From Gammaproteobacteria bacterium (GTDB lineage Bacteria; Pseudomonadota; Gammaproteobacteria; QNFN01), in assembly GCA_003645555.1 (NCBI GenBank), contig QNFN01000113.1, forward strand, positions 1 through 6,497: a stretch of DNA of 6,497 nucleotides, written 5' to 3'. This document shows positions 1-6,497 of this stretch, piece after piece; the first letter of the stretch is position 1; each line of letters opens with the position of its first letter. The notes beneath the pieces were generated by a model. It was not told the origin of the DNA and did no database searches. It was given only the letters and a program-made list of their open reading frames with translations. The position numbers and the translations under genes are program-made.

Positions 1-3
1 CCA

Positions 4-34
4 CTAGCAAGCTGTTGAATCAACAGCCTGCTAG
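4..34 (-). terminator. 14-bp hairpin overlapping the end of the NYN-domain gene (possible terminator or palindromic repeat)
   Basis: CTAGCAAGCTGTTG (4-17) and CAACAGCCTGCTAG (21-34) are inverted repeats with one mismatch and a 3-nt centre. In the minus-strand transcript the mismatch becomes a G-U wobble, so all 14 positions can pair. The TAG stop codon (33-31) is in the 5' arm. The position at the end of the last gene fits an intrinsic terminator, but only three bases (TGG) remain before the window edge, so no U tract can be seen. The AT-richer composition differs from the neighbouring coding DNA, which also fits a dispersed palindromic repeat. Confidence 0.5.
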
Positions 35-984
35 ACATTGCCAGCGGTTTCTGGATCAGTCTGGCTGCCGTTACCTGCATTGTGGGACACGCTGTGGGGC
101 ATGCTCTGAGGCGAGTTCGGCCGCACCTGCGTACCGCTGCGGATGCGTTCGACACCCTGAGCTTGGCACACCTCGTACGCCTGCAGTTCTCCCTCCTTCG
201 CCTGCGACACGCCGAGCCGGAATTCGAGCACGGTATCGGGGCGCTGCAGCTGGTCGGGGGCGACACTGTCGTCGAGGTCGGCCAGCGAAAAGTAGGCCGA
301 GGCATAGGGCGAGTCGTCACGGCGCGTATCGGTGATCCAGAGATTGGCACCGGCGTGTCTCAGGTAGCGGATGAAACCGAACCCGCCATCCCGGTTGAAG
401 TGGTAGCAGACACCACGCACGATCGATCCTTTTTCGCCCCACGGCACGCTGTCGGGTCCCTCGCGTGACGGCAGTAGATTCGGGATCAGGAAGCCGGAAA
501 GAAAGAAATCGACCTCGCGGCGCAGCGCCGCGGAAACGTTGTCGAAGGCCACCACCTCGACGCGGCAGCCCTTGTTCTGCAGGGCCTGGACCACGCGCAC
601 GAAGTCACCATCACCGGTCGCCAGGATTACACGACCGAGGGCATCGGACTGCAACAGGGCGTCGACCGCCATGTCGAGATCGGCATTGGCCTTGGCGAAG
701 GTGTTACCGGCATCGTCGCGGTAGCGTTTGACCTCCTTGACGATCACCTTGAAGCCCATGTCGCGGATGGCGTTATGGAACCGTTCAACACCGAAGCGGT
801 AACCGTTGTCCCGGCGTGCGCGCTCGGCATCAAAGGTGACGTAGCTGTTCAGTCGCAGCGGTACACCACCGTCACGACAGGCGAACTCGCGCAGCACATC
901 GTAGGCCATGCCCCATCCGCCGTTGTACTGAATGTTGGCGGCGTCGATATACAGGCCGACGCCAAGACGGGATTCAGTCGTCAT
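31..984 (-). CDS. NYN (LabA/DUF88-like) domain protein with C-terminal cold-shock-like domain, putative RNA-acting nuclease
   Basis: A 317-residue cytoplasmic protein without signal peptide or membrane segment. Residues about 7-170 look like a NYN domain, the PIN-like fold of LabA/DUF88 proteins: YIDAANI (Asp14, Asn17), a central KANADLDMAVD block (Lys98, Asp102, Asp104, Asp108) and ATGDGDF (Asp125, Asp127). These acidic residues are those expected to bind metal in an active ribonuclease. Residues about 184-272 resemble a cold-shock OB fold: GVCYHFNRDGGFGFI aligns well with the CspA RNP-1 region, and AYFSLADL (230-237) fits the RNP-2 strand, with about 20 extra residues between them. The tail from about 283 is rich in Ser, Asn, Gln and Pro and probably disordered. 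The ATG at 984 is chosen because it has an AAGGAG 8 nt upstream; the frame stays open to 1092, but that part overlaps recJ. It lies 28 nt after recJ, probably in the same operon. Family assignment is firm; RNA cleavage and substrate are inference. Confidence 0.88.
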   Translation of the reverse strand: MTTESRLGVGLYIDAANIQYNGGWGMAYDVLREFACRDGGVPLRLNSYVTFDAERARRDNGYRFGVERFHNAIRDMGFKVIVKEVKRYRDDAGNTFAKANADLDMAVDALLQSDALGRVILATGDGDFVRVVQALQNKGCRVEVVAFDNVSAALRREVDFFLSGFLIPNLLPSREGPDSVPWGEKGSIVRGVCYHFNRDGGFGFIRYLRHAGANLWITDTRRDDSPYASAYFSLADLDDSVAPDQLQRPDTVLEFRLGVSQAKEGELQAYEVCQAQGVERIRSGTQVRPNSPQSMPHSVSHNAGNGSQTDPETAGNV

Positions 985-992
985 CAATAGCT

Positions 993-998
993 CTCCTT
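993..998 (-). promoter_or_regulatory. Shine-Dalgarno site of the NYN-domain gene
   Basis: The minus strand reads AAGGAG followed by 8 nt and then the ATG at 984. This near-perfect site lies in the 28-nt gap after the recJ stop. It decides the start at 984 over the longer in-frame opening at 1092, whose extra 36 residues overlap the recJ coding end and look like no family sequence. Confidence 0.85.
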
Positions 999-1012
999 CA
1001 GAGTTTTTCCGA

Positions 1013-2743
1013 CTACGTAGCGGGTGCCAAATGTTCCACCACCAGCTGCAGCCGTTCGTCGCGATACCGGTTAACATTGACCCGGTACGCAAGTTCTATT
1101 GTATCGCCTTTGGCCGGTACATTGCGCGGCTCGATGTTGAAGACGATCGCCTCCACCACCGTTCCACCGGTCACCGGTTCGAGTTCCATGCGCAGGTGCG
1201 CCTCGCCCACCGGGTGACTGCGGCACAGGCGGAACCGACCGTCAAATAGCGGTTCCGGGAAGCCCTGACCCCATGGACCGCCCGCCTCGAGTGCCAACGC
1301 GGTGTCGACCGTCAACTCTTTCGCGACCAGGTCCCCGTCACTGGCAATCACGCCCTGCAGCATTGCCGGGTCGACATGGCGGGCGACTTCCTCGGCGAAC
1401 GCCTCGGCAAACCGGGGATAACCGTCGGCCTCCAGCGTCAGGCCAGCGGCCATGGCGTGGCCGCCGAAACGCTCGATCAGCCCCGGTTCACGGTCGGCGA
1501 TCGCCTGCAGGACGTCGCGCACGTGCACCCCTGGAACCGAGCGCACCGACCCCTTCAGTCGCCCGCTGTCGTCGGCCGCGAAAGCGACCACCGGCCGGTG
1601 CACCCGCTCCTTCAGGCGACCAGCGAGGATGCCGACAATGCCCTGGTGCCAGGTCGGATCGAACAGGCTCAGCGCCGGCGGCAAATCGCCGTCGTTGGCC
1701 AGTTCGGCGACCATCGCCTCCGCCTCGAGACGCATGCCCTGCTCTATTTTCCGCCGTTCACGATTCAGGGTGTCGAGCTCGCCGGCCAGCGCGAGCGCGC
1801 GCCGGGGATCATCTTCCAGCAGGCAACGCACGCCAACGCTCATGTCGGCAAGGCGACCGGCGGCGTTGAGCCGCGGCCCGACGACAAAACCGAGGTCGCT
1901 GGCTGCCAGGTAGGGCAAGTCACGCCGCCCGATCCGGACCAGGGCCGCGATACCGGCGCAGCCGTTGCCTGAGCGCAGGCGGCGCAGTCCGTGCTCGACC
2001 AGGGTCCGGTTGACGCGGTCGAGTTGGGCGACATCGGCCACGGTGCCAAGTGCCACCAGGTCGAGCAGTACGCCGAGGTTGGGCTCGGTCAACCCCTGTG
2101 CCGTGAACCAGCCACGGACGCGCAACAGCCGGCGCAACGCCAGCATCAGGTAGAAGATGACGCCAACTCCTGCCAGGTGACGCCCCGGGTAGTCCTCGTC
2201 ACCGCACTGTGGATTGACGATGGCGCAGGCCGTGGGAAGGCTCTCTCCCGGCAGGTGGTGGTCGGTGACGACGACGTCGATCCCCGCCGCACCGGCTGCC
2301 GCGACGCCGGCGTGGCTGCTGATGCCGTTGTCTACGGTGACTAGCAGACCGGGCTTGCGAGCCATGGCCAGCTCGACCACCTCGGGGGTCAGGCCGTAGC
2401 CGCTGGTGAAGCGGTTGGGAACCAGGAAATCGACCTGCCGGGTGCCAAGCAGGCGCAGGGCGCGAACCGCAAGGGCGCTGCTGGTGGCGCCGTCGGCGTC
2501 GTAGTCGCCGATGACCAGGATCCGCGTGCCCTCCTCCATGGCCACGGCAAGCCGCTCGGCCGCGGCGTTGCAGCCGTACAAACCGTCAGGGTCGGGCAAT
2601 CGATCGAGGGTGAGATCGAGGTCTCCGGCATCGCGTACATCACGCCGGGAGAGAACCCGGCGCAGAACCGGGTGCAGGGTGTCGGGCAACGACGCCGTGG
2701 CGGCCTCCGGCCGGCGGCGGATGGTAATACGACCGTCGAGCAC
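1013..2743 (-). CDS. recJ: Single-stranded-DNA-specific 5'-3' exonuclease RecJ
   Basis: RecJ degrades single-stranded DNA 5' to 3' in RecF-pathway recombination, mismatch repair and processing of stalled forks. The protein is 576 residues, almost the same as E. coli RecJ (577), and aligns with it from end to end. The DHH phosphoesterase core is intact: GDYDADGAT (Asp80, Asp82, Asp84), VTVDNG (Asp138), TDHHLPG (Asp161, His162, His163) and LDLVALGTVADV (Asp229, Asp237). GPRLNAAGR follows at 289-297. The DHHA1 part carries LKGSVRS (397-402 region; Val where E. coli has Gly) and FGGHAMAAGL (426-435), and an OB-like domain ends the protein. The start is GTG; the N-terminal GRITIRRRPEA matches the QIQLRRRE start of E. 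coli RecJ, so no longer form is needed. No clear ribosome binding site is visible, and the thrC stop is only 9 nt upstream, which suggests translational coupling to thrC. Confidence 0.97.
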   Translation of the reverse strand: MLDGRITIRRRPEAATASLPDTLHPVLRRVLSRRDVRDAGDLDLTLDRLPDPDGLYGCNAAAERLAVAMEEGTRILVIGDYDADGATSSALAVRALRLLGTRQVDFLVPNRFTSGYGLTPEVVELAMARKPGLLVTVDNGISSHAGVAAAGAAGIDVVVTDHHLPGESLPTACAIVNPQCGDEDYPGRHLAGVGVIFYLMLALRRLLRVRGWFTAQGLTEPNLGVLLDLVALGTVADVAQLDRVNRTLVEHGLRRLRSGNGCAGIAALVRIGRRDLPYLAASDLGFVVGPRLNAAGRLADMSVGVRCLLEDDPRRALALAGELDTLNRERRKIEQGMRLEAEAMVAELANDGDLPPALSLFDPTWHQGIVGILAGRLKERVHRPVVAFAADDSGRLKGSVRSVPGVHVRDVLQAIADREPGLIERFGGHAMAAGLTLEADGYPRFAEAFAEEVARHVDPAMLQGVIASDGDLVAKELTVDTALALEAGGPWGQGFPEPLFDGRFRLCRSHPVGEAHLRMELEPVTGGTVVEAIVFNIEPRNVPAKGDTIELAYRVNVNRYRDERLQLVVEHLAPAT

Positions 2744-2753
2744 CGCCGGCGGT
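2742..2753. repeat. 12-bp perfect palindrome over the thrC stop / recJ start junction
   Basis: ACCGCCGGCGGT is its own reverse complement. It runs from the last base of the thrC TGA through most of the recJ GTG start codon. In RNA it could form only a very tight hairpin or pair with a neighbouring copy of a similar GC-rich stretch. It may be a chance product of GC-rich sequence, and any effect on recJ initiation is speculation. Confidence 0.4.
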
Positions 2754-3826
2754 CAGCCGAGTCGTTGGTGGATCGCGCGCTTGACCGCGTCGAGCTCGGC
2801 CGGAACCTTCGAGACCGTCTCCTGGCACTGACTGATCGCGGTGTCTGGGTCTTTCAGACCATGACCGGTCAGCGTGCAAACGACGGCACTCCCTTCGGGA
2901 ATTTTGCCCGAAGTGATGTCCTTGATGGCTCCGGCCACAGAGATCGCCGAGGCCGGTTCACAAAAGATTCCCTCGCGCTGGGCAAGCCGTTTCTGCGTTT
3001 CGAGGATCTGCTGGTCGCTGAATTCATCGAACCAACCGCCTGAATCACCTTGAGCGGCAACGGCTTTGTCCCAGCTCTGGGGATTGCCGATGCGGATCGC
3101 GGTGGCGACCGTCTCGGGATGTTCGATCGGGTGGCCACGCAGGAACGGTGCCGCACCCGACGCCTGGTAGCCACACATTTTCGGTCGCTGATCAACAACG
3201 CCGCGGGCGTGGTATTCGCTGTAGCCCATCCAGTAGGCGGAGATATTGCCGGCGTTGCCGACCGGCAGGCAATGGTAGTCAGGTGCGCGGCCAAGGGCGT
3301 CGATAATCTCGAAAGCCGCGGTCTTCTGGCCTTGCAAGCGGAACGGGTTGATTGAATTGACGATGGTGACCGGTGCCTCTTCGGCGACCTCTTTGACCAA
3401 CTGCATACCCGTGTCGAAATTACCCTCGATCTGCATCACCACGGCGCCGTGCATCATCGCCTGGGCCAGCTTGCCCAGCGCAATCTTGCCGTCCGGAATC
3501 AGCACGAAGGCGGTGACGCCAGCTCGCGCAGCATAGGCTGCGGCCGCGGCCGAAGTATTGCCGGTCGAAGCACAGATGATCGCCTGGCTGCCGTCGGCAA
3601 CTGCGGCGGTGACCGCCACGGTCATACCACGGTCCTTGAACGATCCGGTAGGGTTCAGCCCCTCGTACTTGACGTAGATGTCGACATCACGACCGAGATC
3701 GCGCGGGATATTGTTCAGTCGCACCAGCGGGGTATTGCCCTCACACAGGCTGATAATCCGTGTGTCGTCAGCAATCGGGAGCCACTCACGGTAGCGGTCG
3801 ATCAGCCCTGTGTAGTGGTCACCCAT
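2753..3826 (-). CDS. thrC: Threonine synthase, short form (PLP-dependent)
   Basis: Threonine synthase converts O-phospho-L-homoserine and water to L-threonine and phosphate, the last step of threonine synthesis. The protein has 357 residues and is a fold-type II PLP enzyme. Visible motifs are EGNTPLVRL (29-37), NPTGSFKDRGM (58-68) with the PLP lysine at Lys64, ASTGNTSA (86-93), the phosphate-binding PVGNAGN (188-194), CEPASA (289-294) and TLTGHGLKD (318-326). This is the short form common in actinobacteria, Bacillus and many proteobacteria, not the about 430-residue form of E. coli. The ATG start has an AGGGGA site 6 nt upstream. It follows hom after 65 nt and its TGA lies 9 nt before the recJ start. 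No thrB lies between hom and thrC, so homoserine kinase must be encoded elsewhere. Confidence 0.97.
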   Translation of the reverse strand: MGDHYTGLIDRYREWLPIADDTRIISLCEGNTPLVRLNNIPRDLGRDVDIYVKYEGLNPTGSFKDRGMTVAVTAAVADGSQAIICASTGNTSAAAAAYAARAGVTAFVLIPDGKIALGKLAQAMMHGAVVMQIEGNFDTGMQLVKEVAEEAPVTIVNSINPFRLQGQKTAAFEIIDALGRAPDYHCLPVGNAGNISAYWMGYSEYHARGVVDQRPKMCGYQASGAAPFLRGHPIEHPETVATAIRIGNPQSWDKAVAAQGDSGGWFDEFSDQQILETQKRLAQREGIFCEPASAISVAGAIKDITSGKIPEGSAVVCTLTGHGLKDPDTAISQCQETVSKVPAELDAVKRAIHQRLG

Positions 3827-3847
3827 TAGTATTCCCCTGTGGTGCGG

Positions 3848-3887
3848 CCAGCGGAGATTGCCGCCGTATCGGTTGCTCCGACGCTGG
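3848..3887. repeat. Imperfect inverted repeat in the hom-thrC gap
   Basis: The 65-nt gap between hom and thrC contains CCAGCGGAG (3848-3856) and CTCCGACGCTGG (3876-3887). These can pair as 9 bp with a 3-nt bulge around a loop of about 19 nt. No run of T follows on the minus strand, so it does not look like an intrinsic terminator. It could be an RNA structure upstream of the thrC ribosome binding site at 3833-3838, or chance. Confidence 0.3.
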
Positions 3888-3891
3888 GTAT

Positions 3892-5208
3892 CTAGCGTGC
3901 GTCAAGCGTCTCGACGCGAATCCGGTTCACCGGCGCGATGATGCTATCGAGTGCCTCGATGCTGGCAATGGCGCTGTCCATCTCACCTTCACGCACGCAA
4001 TGGGTGAGGATGATGACCGGTACGTCGGTCGCGCTCTCGGCTGGCTCCTTCTGCAGGATGGCCTCGATGCTGATGCCACGCTCGGCCAGGATCCGGGTAA
4101 CGTCGGCCAGCGTCCCGGGACGATCCTTGGCCAACAACCGTAAGTAATAGGCCGACTGGATGGCCTCCATCGGCAGGATCGGCAGATCGGCCATGGCGTC
4201 AGGTTGGAAGGCGAGGTGAGGAACGCGGTTCTCTGGATCGCTGGTCAGTGCCCGGGTCACCTCGACCAGGTCAGCGACCACCGACGAAGCCGTAGGCTCG
4301 GCGCCAGCGCCGGCACCGTAATAAAGGGTCGGTCCAACTGCGTCCGCCATCACCAGCACGGCGTTCATTACACCATCGACGTTGGCCAGCAACCGCCGTT
4401 CTGGAATCAGTGTTGGATGGACGCGCAACTCGATACCGGCACCATTGCGTCGGGCGACACCAAGGTGCTTGATTCGATAGCCGAGTTCCTCGGCATAGGC
4501 CACATCATCGCGGGTGATCCGGGTGATGCCCTCGGTGTAAGCGCGATCAAACTGCAGCGGAATACCGAACGCGATCGAGGCCAGGATGGTCAGCTTGTGG
4601 GCTGCATCAATACCTTCTACGTCGAAAGTCGGGTCGGCCTCGGCATAGCCGAGTTCCTGCGCCTCGGCGAGCACGTCGGCGAAGTCACGGCCCTTGTCAC
4701 GCATTTCGGTCAGGATGAAATTGCCGGTGCCGTTGATGATGCCGGCGACCCAGTCGATCTGGTTGGCGGCCAGTCCCTCGCGCAGCGCCTTGATGATCGG
4801 GATGCCACCGGCAACGGCAGCCTCGAACGCGACCACGACCCCCTGCTCGCGTGCTGCGGCAAAAATCTCATTGCCGTGCAATGCAATTAGCGCCTTGTTC
4901 GCGGTGACCACGTGTTTGCCGTGGGCGATCGCCTCCAGCACCAGTTCGCGTGCCGGCTCGTAGCCGCCGATCAGTTCGGCGACGATCTGCACATCAGGAT
5001 CACGCACCACCTCGAACGGATCGGTGGTCAATCGGATCCCATCGGTCGAGCAGATGCGCGGTGCCGCAAGATTACGCGCCGCGGCATGGGTGACACGGAT
5101 GCCGCGACCGGCACGGCGAGTGATCTCGGCGGCGTTACGCTGCAGGACGTTGACCGTTCCGCCACCGACGGTACCGAGGCCGAGCAGGCCGACATTGACC
5201 GGATTCAC
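3892..5208 (-). CDS. hom: Homoserine dehydrogenase, monofunctional, with C-terminal ACT domain
   Basis: Hom reduces L-aspartate 4-semialdehyde to L-homoserine with NAD(P)H, the branch point to threonine and methionine. The protein is 438 residues, the usual size for proteobacterial monofunctional Hom (P. aeruginosa about 434), without a fused aspartokinase. The nucleotide-binding loop GLGTVGGG is at 10-17. ANKALIA (103-109) carries catalytic Lys105. The signature GYAEADPTFDVEGIDAAHKL (187-206) contains Glu190, Asp201 and Lys205, equivalent to the yeast enzyme's Glu208, Asp219 and Lys223. Residues about 353-430 (AYYLRLLAKDRPGTLADV onwards) form an ACT domain, expected to sense threonine. The GTG at 5208 is chosen: it has AAGGGAG 6 nt upstream and gives the family's VNVGLLGLGTVG start. 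The frame stays open to 5265, but that part overlaps the alaC end. The alaC stop is 13 nt upstream. Confidence 0.97.
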   Translation of the reverse strand: MNPVNVGLLGLGTVGGGTVNVLQRNAAEITRRAGRGIRVTHAAARNLAAPRICSTDGIRLTTDPFEVVRDPDVQIVAELIGGYEPARELVLEAIAHGKHVVTANKALIALHGNEIFAAAREQGVVVAFEAAVAGGIPIIKALREGLAANQIDWVAGIINGTGNFILTEMRDKGRDFADVLAEAQELGYAEADPTFDVEGIDAAHKLTILASIAFGIPLQFDRAYTEGITRITRDDVAYAEELGYRIKHLGVARRNGAGIELRVHPTLIPERRLLANVDGVMNAVLVMADAVGPTLYYGAGAGAEPTASSVVADLVEVTRALTSDPENRVPHLAFQPDAMADLPILPMEAIQSAYYLRLLAKDRPGTLADVTRILAERGISIEAILQKEPAESATDVPVIILTHCVREGEMDSAIASIEALDSIIAPVNRIRVETLDAR

Positions 5209-5214
5209 TGGAAA

Positions 5215-5221
5215 CTCCCTT
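5215..5221 (-). promoter_or_regulatory. Shine-Dalgarno site of hom
   Basis: The minus strand reads AAGGGAG directly after the alaC TGA, then TTTCCA, then the hom GTG at 5208. This spacing fixes the GTG start and makes termination of alaC and initiation of hom near neighbours, consistent with coupled translation. Confidence 0.8.
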
Positions 5222-6412
5222 TCAGGCGGCGCCGACGCCGCGACGGAACATGTTGCGCAGGCCACGCACGGCCTGACGGGTACGGTGCTCGTTTTCGATC
5301 AGGGCAAAACGGACGTGATCGTCGCCGTACTCGCCGAAGCCGATCCCGGGCGACACCGCGACCTTGGCCTCCTCGATCAGCAGTTTGGAGAATTCGAGCG
5401 AACCGAGATGGCGGTATTCCTCGGGAATCTGCGCCCAGACAAACATGGTCGCCTTGGGTTTCTCGACCTCCCAGCCGGCCGAAACGAGGCCGTCACAGAG
5501 GACGTCGCGCCGCGATCGGTACATGTCGCGGATCTGGCCGACACACTCCTGCGGCCCTTCGAGGGCCGTGATCGCCGCCACCTGGATCGGCGTGAACATG
5601 CCGTAATCGAGGTAGGACTTCATCCGGGCCAGGGCGGCGATCAGCTTGGGATTGCCGCACATGAAACCGACCCGCCAGCCCGGCATGTTGTAGCTTTTCG
5701 ACAGCGAGAACGACTCGACCGCGATTTCCTTGGCGCCCGCGACCTGCAGTACCGACGGGGCCTGGTAACCGTCGAATACGATGTCTGCATAAGCGAGGTC
5801 ATGGATCACCCAGATGCCGTGCTCGCGGGCGATGGCGACTACCTTTTCGAAGAATTCGAGATCGACACAGTGCGTCGTCGGATTACCCGGGAAGTTGAGC
5901 ACCAGCATCTTCGGCACCGGCCACGAGGTGCGGATACTTTTCTCGAGCTCTTCGAAAAAGTCGACGCCCGGGACCATCGGTACGTAGTGGATGTCGGCCC
6001 CGGCGATGACAAAACCGTAGGGGTGGATCGGGTACGCCGGGTTGGGCACCAGTACCGCGTCGCCGGGAGAGACCGTAGCCAGGGCCAGGTGGGCCAGCCC
6101 CTCTTTCGAACCGATGGTGACGATCGCCTCACTCTCCGGGTCGAGTTCGACCGCGTAGCGCTCCTGGTACCAGTTGCAGATCGCTCGGCGTAGCCGCGGG
6201 ATGCCGCGCGACGCCGAATAGCGGTGCGTGTTGCTGCGCTGCGCCGCCTCGACCAGCTTGGCGACGATGTGCTCCGGTGTCGGCTGGTCCGGGTTGCCCA
6301 TGCCGAAATCGATGATGTCCTCGCCGCGCGCCCGTGCCTTGGCCTTCAACTCAGCAGTGATGTTGAACACATACGGAGGCAACCGACTGATTCTGCGGAA
6401 CTCTTCGTTCAC
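5222..6412 (-). CDS. alaC: Alanine transaminase AlaC (class I/II PLP aminotransferase)
   Basis: AlaC transfers the amino group of glutamate to pyruvate to make alanine. With the start used here it has 396 residues and matches E. coli AlaC along its length. Visible features are RLPPYVFNI (10-18), [13 protein letters not shown] (34-46), [10 protein letters not shown] (66-75), [11 protein letters not shown] (99-109), NFPGNPTT (173-180, Asn177), HDLAYAD (204-210, Asp205 and Tyr208), [16 protein letters not shown] (235-250) with the PLP lysine at Lys239, and HVRFALIEN (366-374) with the substrate-carboxylate arginine Arg368. The start is uncertain: GTG at 6412 has only a weak GAG before it but places RLPPYVFNI near the N-terminus as in relatives; GTG at 6436 would add eight residues and has no binding site. 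An in-frame TAG-TAA pair lies farther upstream. It is first in the visible cluster. Such proteins are often labelled aspartate or diaminopimelate aminotransferase; the AlaC match is better. Confidence 0.93.
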   Translation of the reverse strand: MNEEFRRISRLPPYVFNITAELKAKARARGEDIIDFGMGNPDQPTPEHIVAKLVEAAQRSNTHRYSASRGIPRLRRAICNWYQERYAVELDPESEAIVTIGSKEGLAHLALATVSPGDAVLVPNPAYPIHPYGFVIAGADIHYVPMVPGVDFFEELEKSIRTSWPVPKMLVLNFPGNPTTHCVDLEFFEKVVAIAREHGIWVIHDLAYADIVFDGYQAPSVLQVAGAKEIAVESFSLSKSYNMPGWRVGFMCGNPKLIAALARMKSYLDYGMFTPIQVAAITALEGPQECVGQIRDMYRSRRDVLCDGLVSAGWEVEKPKATMFVWAQIPEEYRHLGSLEFSKLLIEEAKVAVSPGIGFGEYGDDHVRFALIENEHRTRQAVRGLRNMFRRGVGAA

Positions 6413-6462
6413 TATCTCAAACTTGCGCAGGAGCACCTGGAGCGGAAAAACAAGCCGGAAAC

Positions 6463-6490
6463 ATTACTACAATGCGCAGGAAACTGCAAA
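6463..6490 (-). promoter_or_regulatory. Weak sigma-70-like promoter candidate upstream of alaC
   Basis: On the minus strand TTTGCA (6490-6485) and AGTAAT (6468-6463) are separated by 16 nt, and a TG one base before the second element gives an extended -10 pattern. Each hexamer matches consensus at about four of six positions. It lies some 50 nt before the alaC start, in the only upstream sequence available, so the true promoter could equally lie outside the window. Confidence 0.25.
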
Positions 6491-6497
6491 GAACGCA

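Noticed and set aside
985..1012. The run of T on the plus strand in the recJ-NYN gap as a terminator.
   Set aside because: On the transcribed minus strand it reads as A residues and no stem precedes it, so it cannot terminate this operon.
985..1092. A 36-residue N-terminal extension of the NYN-domain protein.
   Set aside because: It overlaps the recJ coding end, while the ATG at 984 has an excellent ribosome binding site and is directly followed by the NYN domain.
1273..1972. Overlapping plus-strand open frames of about 150-200 codons opposite recJ.
   Set aside because: Several frames are open at once because stop codons are rare in this GC-rich stretch; the proteins are low-complexity Arg/Pro/Ser-rich and recJ fully explains the region.
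4204..4890. A 228-codon open frame on the plus strand, opposite hom.
   Set aside because: It is the reverse shadow of the conserved Hom core and shows no domain of its own.
5209..5265. A 19-residue N-terminal extension of homoserine dehydrogenase.
   Set aside because: It overlaps the alaC end, and the GTG at 5208 has a good binding site and the family's normal N-terminus.
5024..6193. A 389-codon open frame on the plus strand, opposite alaC and the start of hom.
   Set aside because: It lies wholly antisense to conserved genes, has no recognisable motif, is rich in Arg, Asp and His as GC-rich shadow frames are, and has no convincing ribosome binding site.
6437..6497. A threonine or alanine leader peptide and attenuator upstream of alaC.
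   Set aside because: The 61 nt available show no run of Thr or Ala codons and no paired terminator stem; more upstream sequence would be needed to see one.

Overview
The window holds five protein genes, all on the minus strand and head to tail, so transcription runs from base 6497 towards base 1. The order is alaC (alanine aminotransferase), hom (homoserine dehydrogenase), thrC (threonine synthase), recJ (single-strand 5'-3' DNA exonuclease) and a gene for a NYN-type ribonuclease-like protein with a C-terminal cold-shock-like domain. The gaps are 13, 65, 9 and 28 nt, which suggests one operon or at most two overlapping transcripts. The DNA is GC-rich, and the genes carry long antisense shadow frames that I do not read as genes. 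RecJ resembles enterobacterial RecJ end to end, Hom closely resembles pseudomonad Hom, and AlaC resembles E. coli AlaC. I infer a gammaproteobacterium, probably a free-living GC-rich lineage outside the enterics; a finer placement is not supported.

Right part (2753-6497): amino acid metabolism. The window opens (reading the minus strand) with about 60 nt of upstream sequence holding a weak promoter candidate, followed by alaC. Hom reduces aspartate semialdehyde to homoserine and ThrC converts O-phosphohomoserine to threonine. The homoserine kinase (thrB) that links them is absent and must be elsewhere in the genome. Hom has a C-terminal ACT domain, the likely site of threonine feedback control.

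Left part (1-2752): nucleic acid enzymes. recJ starts with GTG only 9 nt after the thrC stop, so it is probably translationally coupled. The last gene encodes a 317-residue protein: a NYN/LabA-like PIN-fold domain with its acidic residues intact, a cold-shock-type OB fold carrying a clear FNxDxGFGFI signature but with an insertion after it, and a polar, probably disordered tail. Its stop codon lies inside a 14-bp inverted repeat at the window edge, which may be an operon terminator or a palindromic repeat.

Most of the window is conserved housekeeping sequence. The least explained part is the NYN/cold-shock protein and the hairpin that overlaps its end. I saw no mobile element, CRISPR array, tRNA or rRNA, and no evidence of a large new system.
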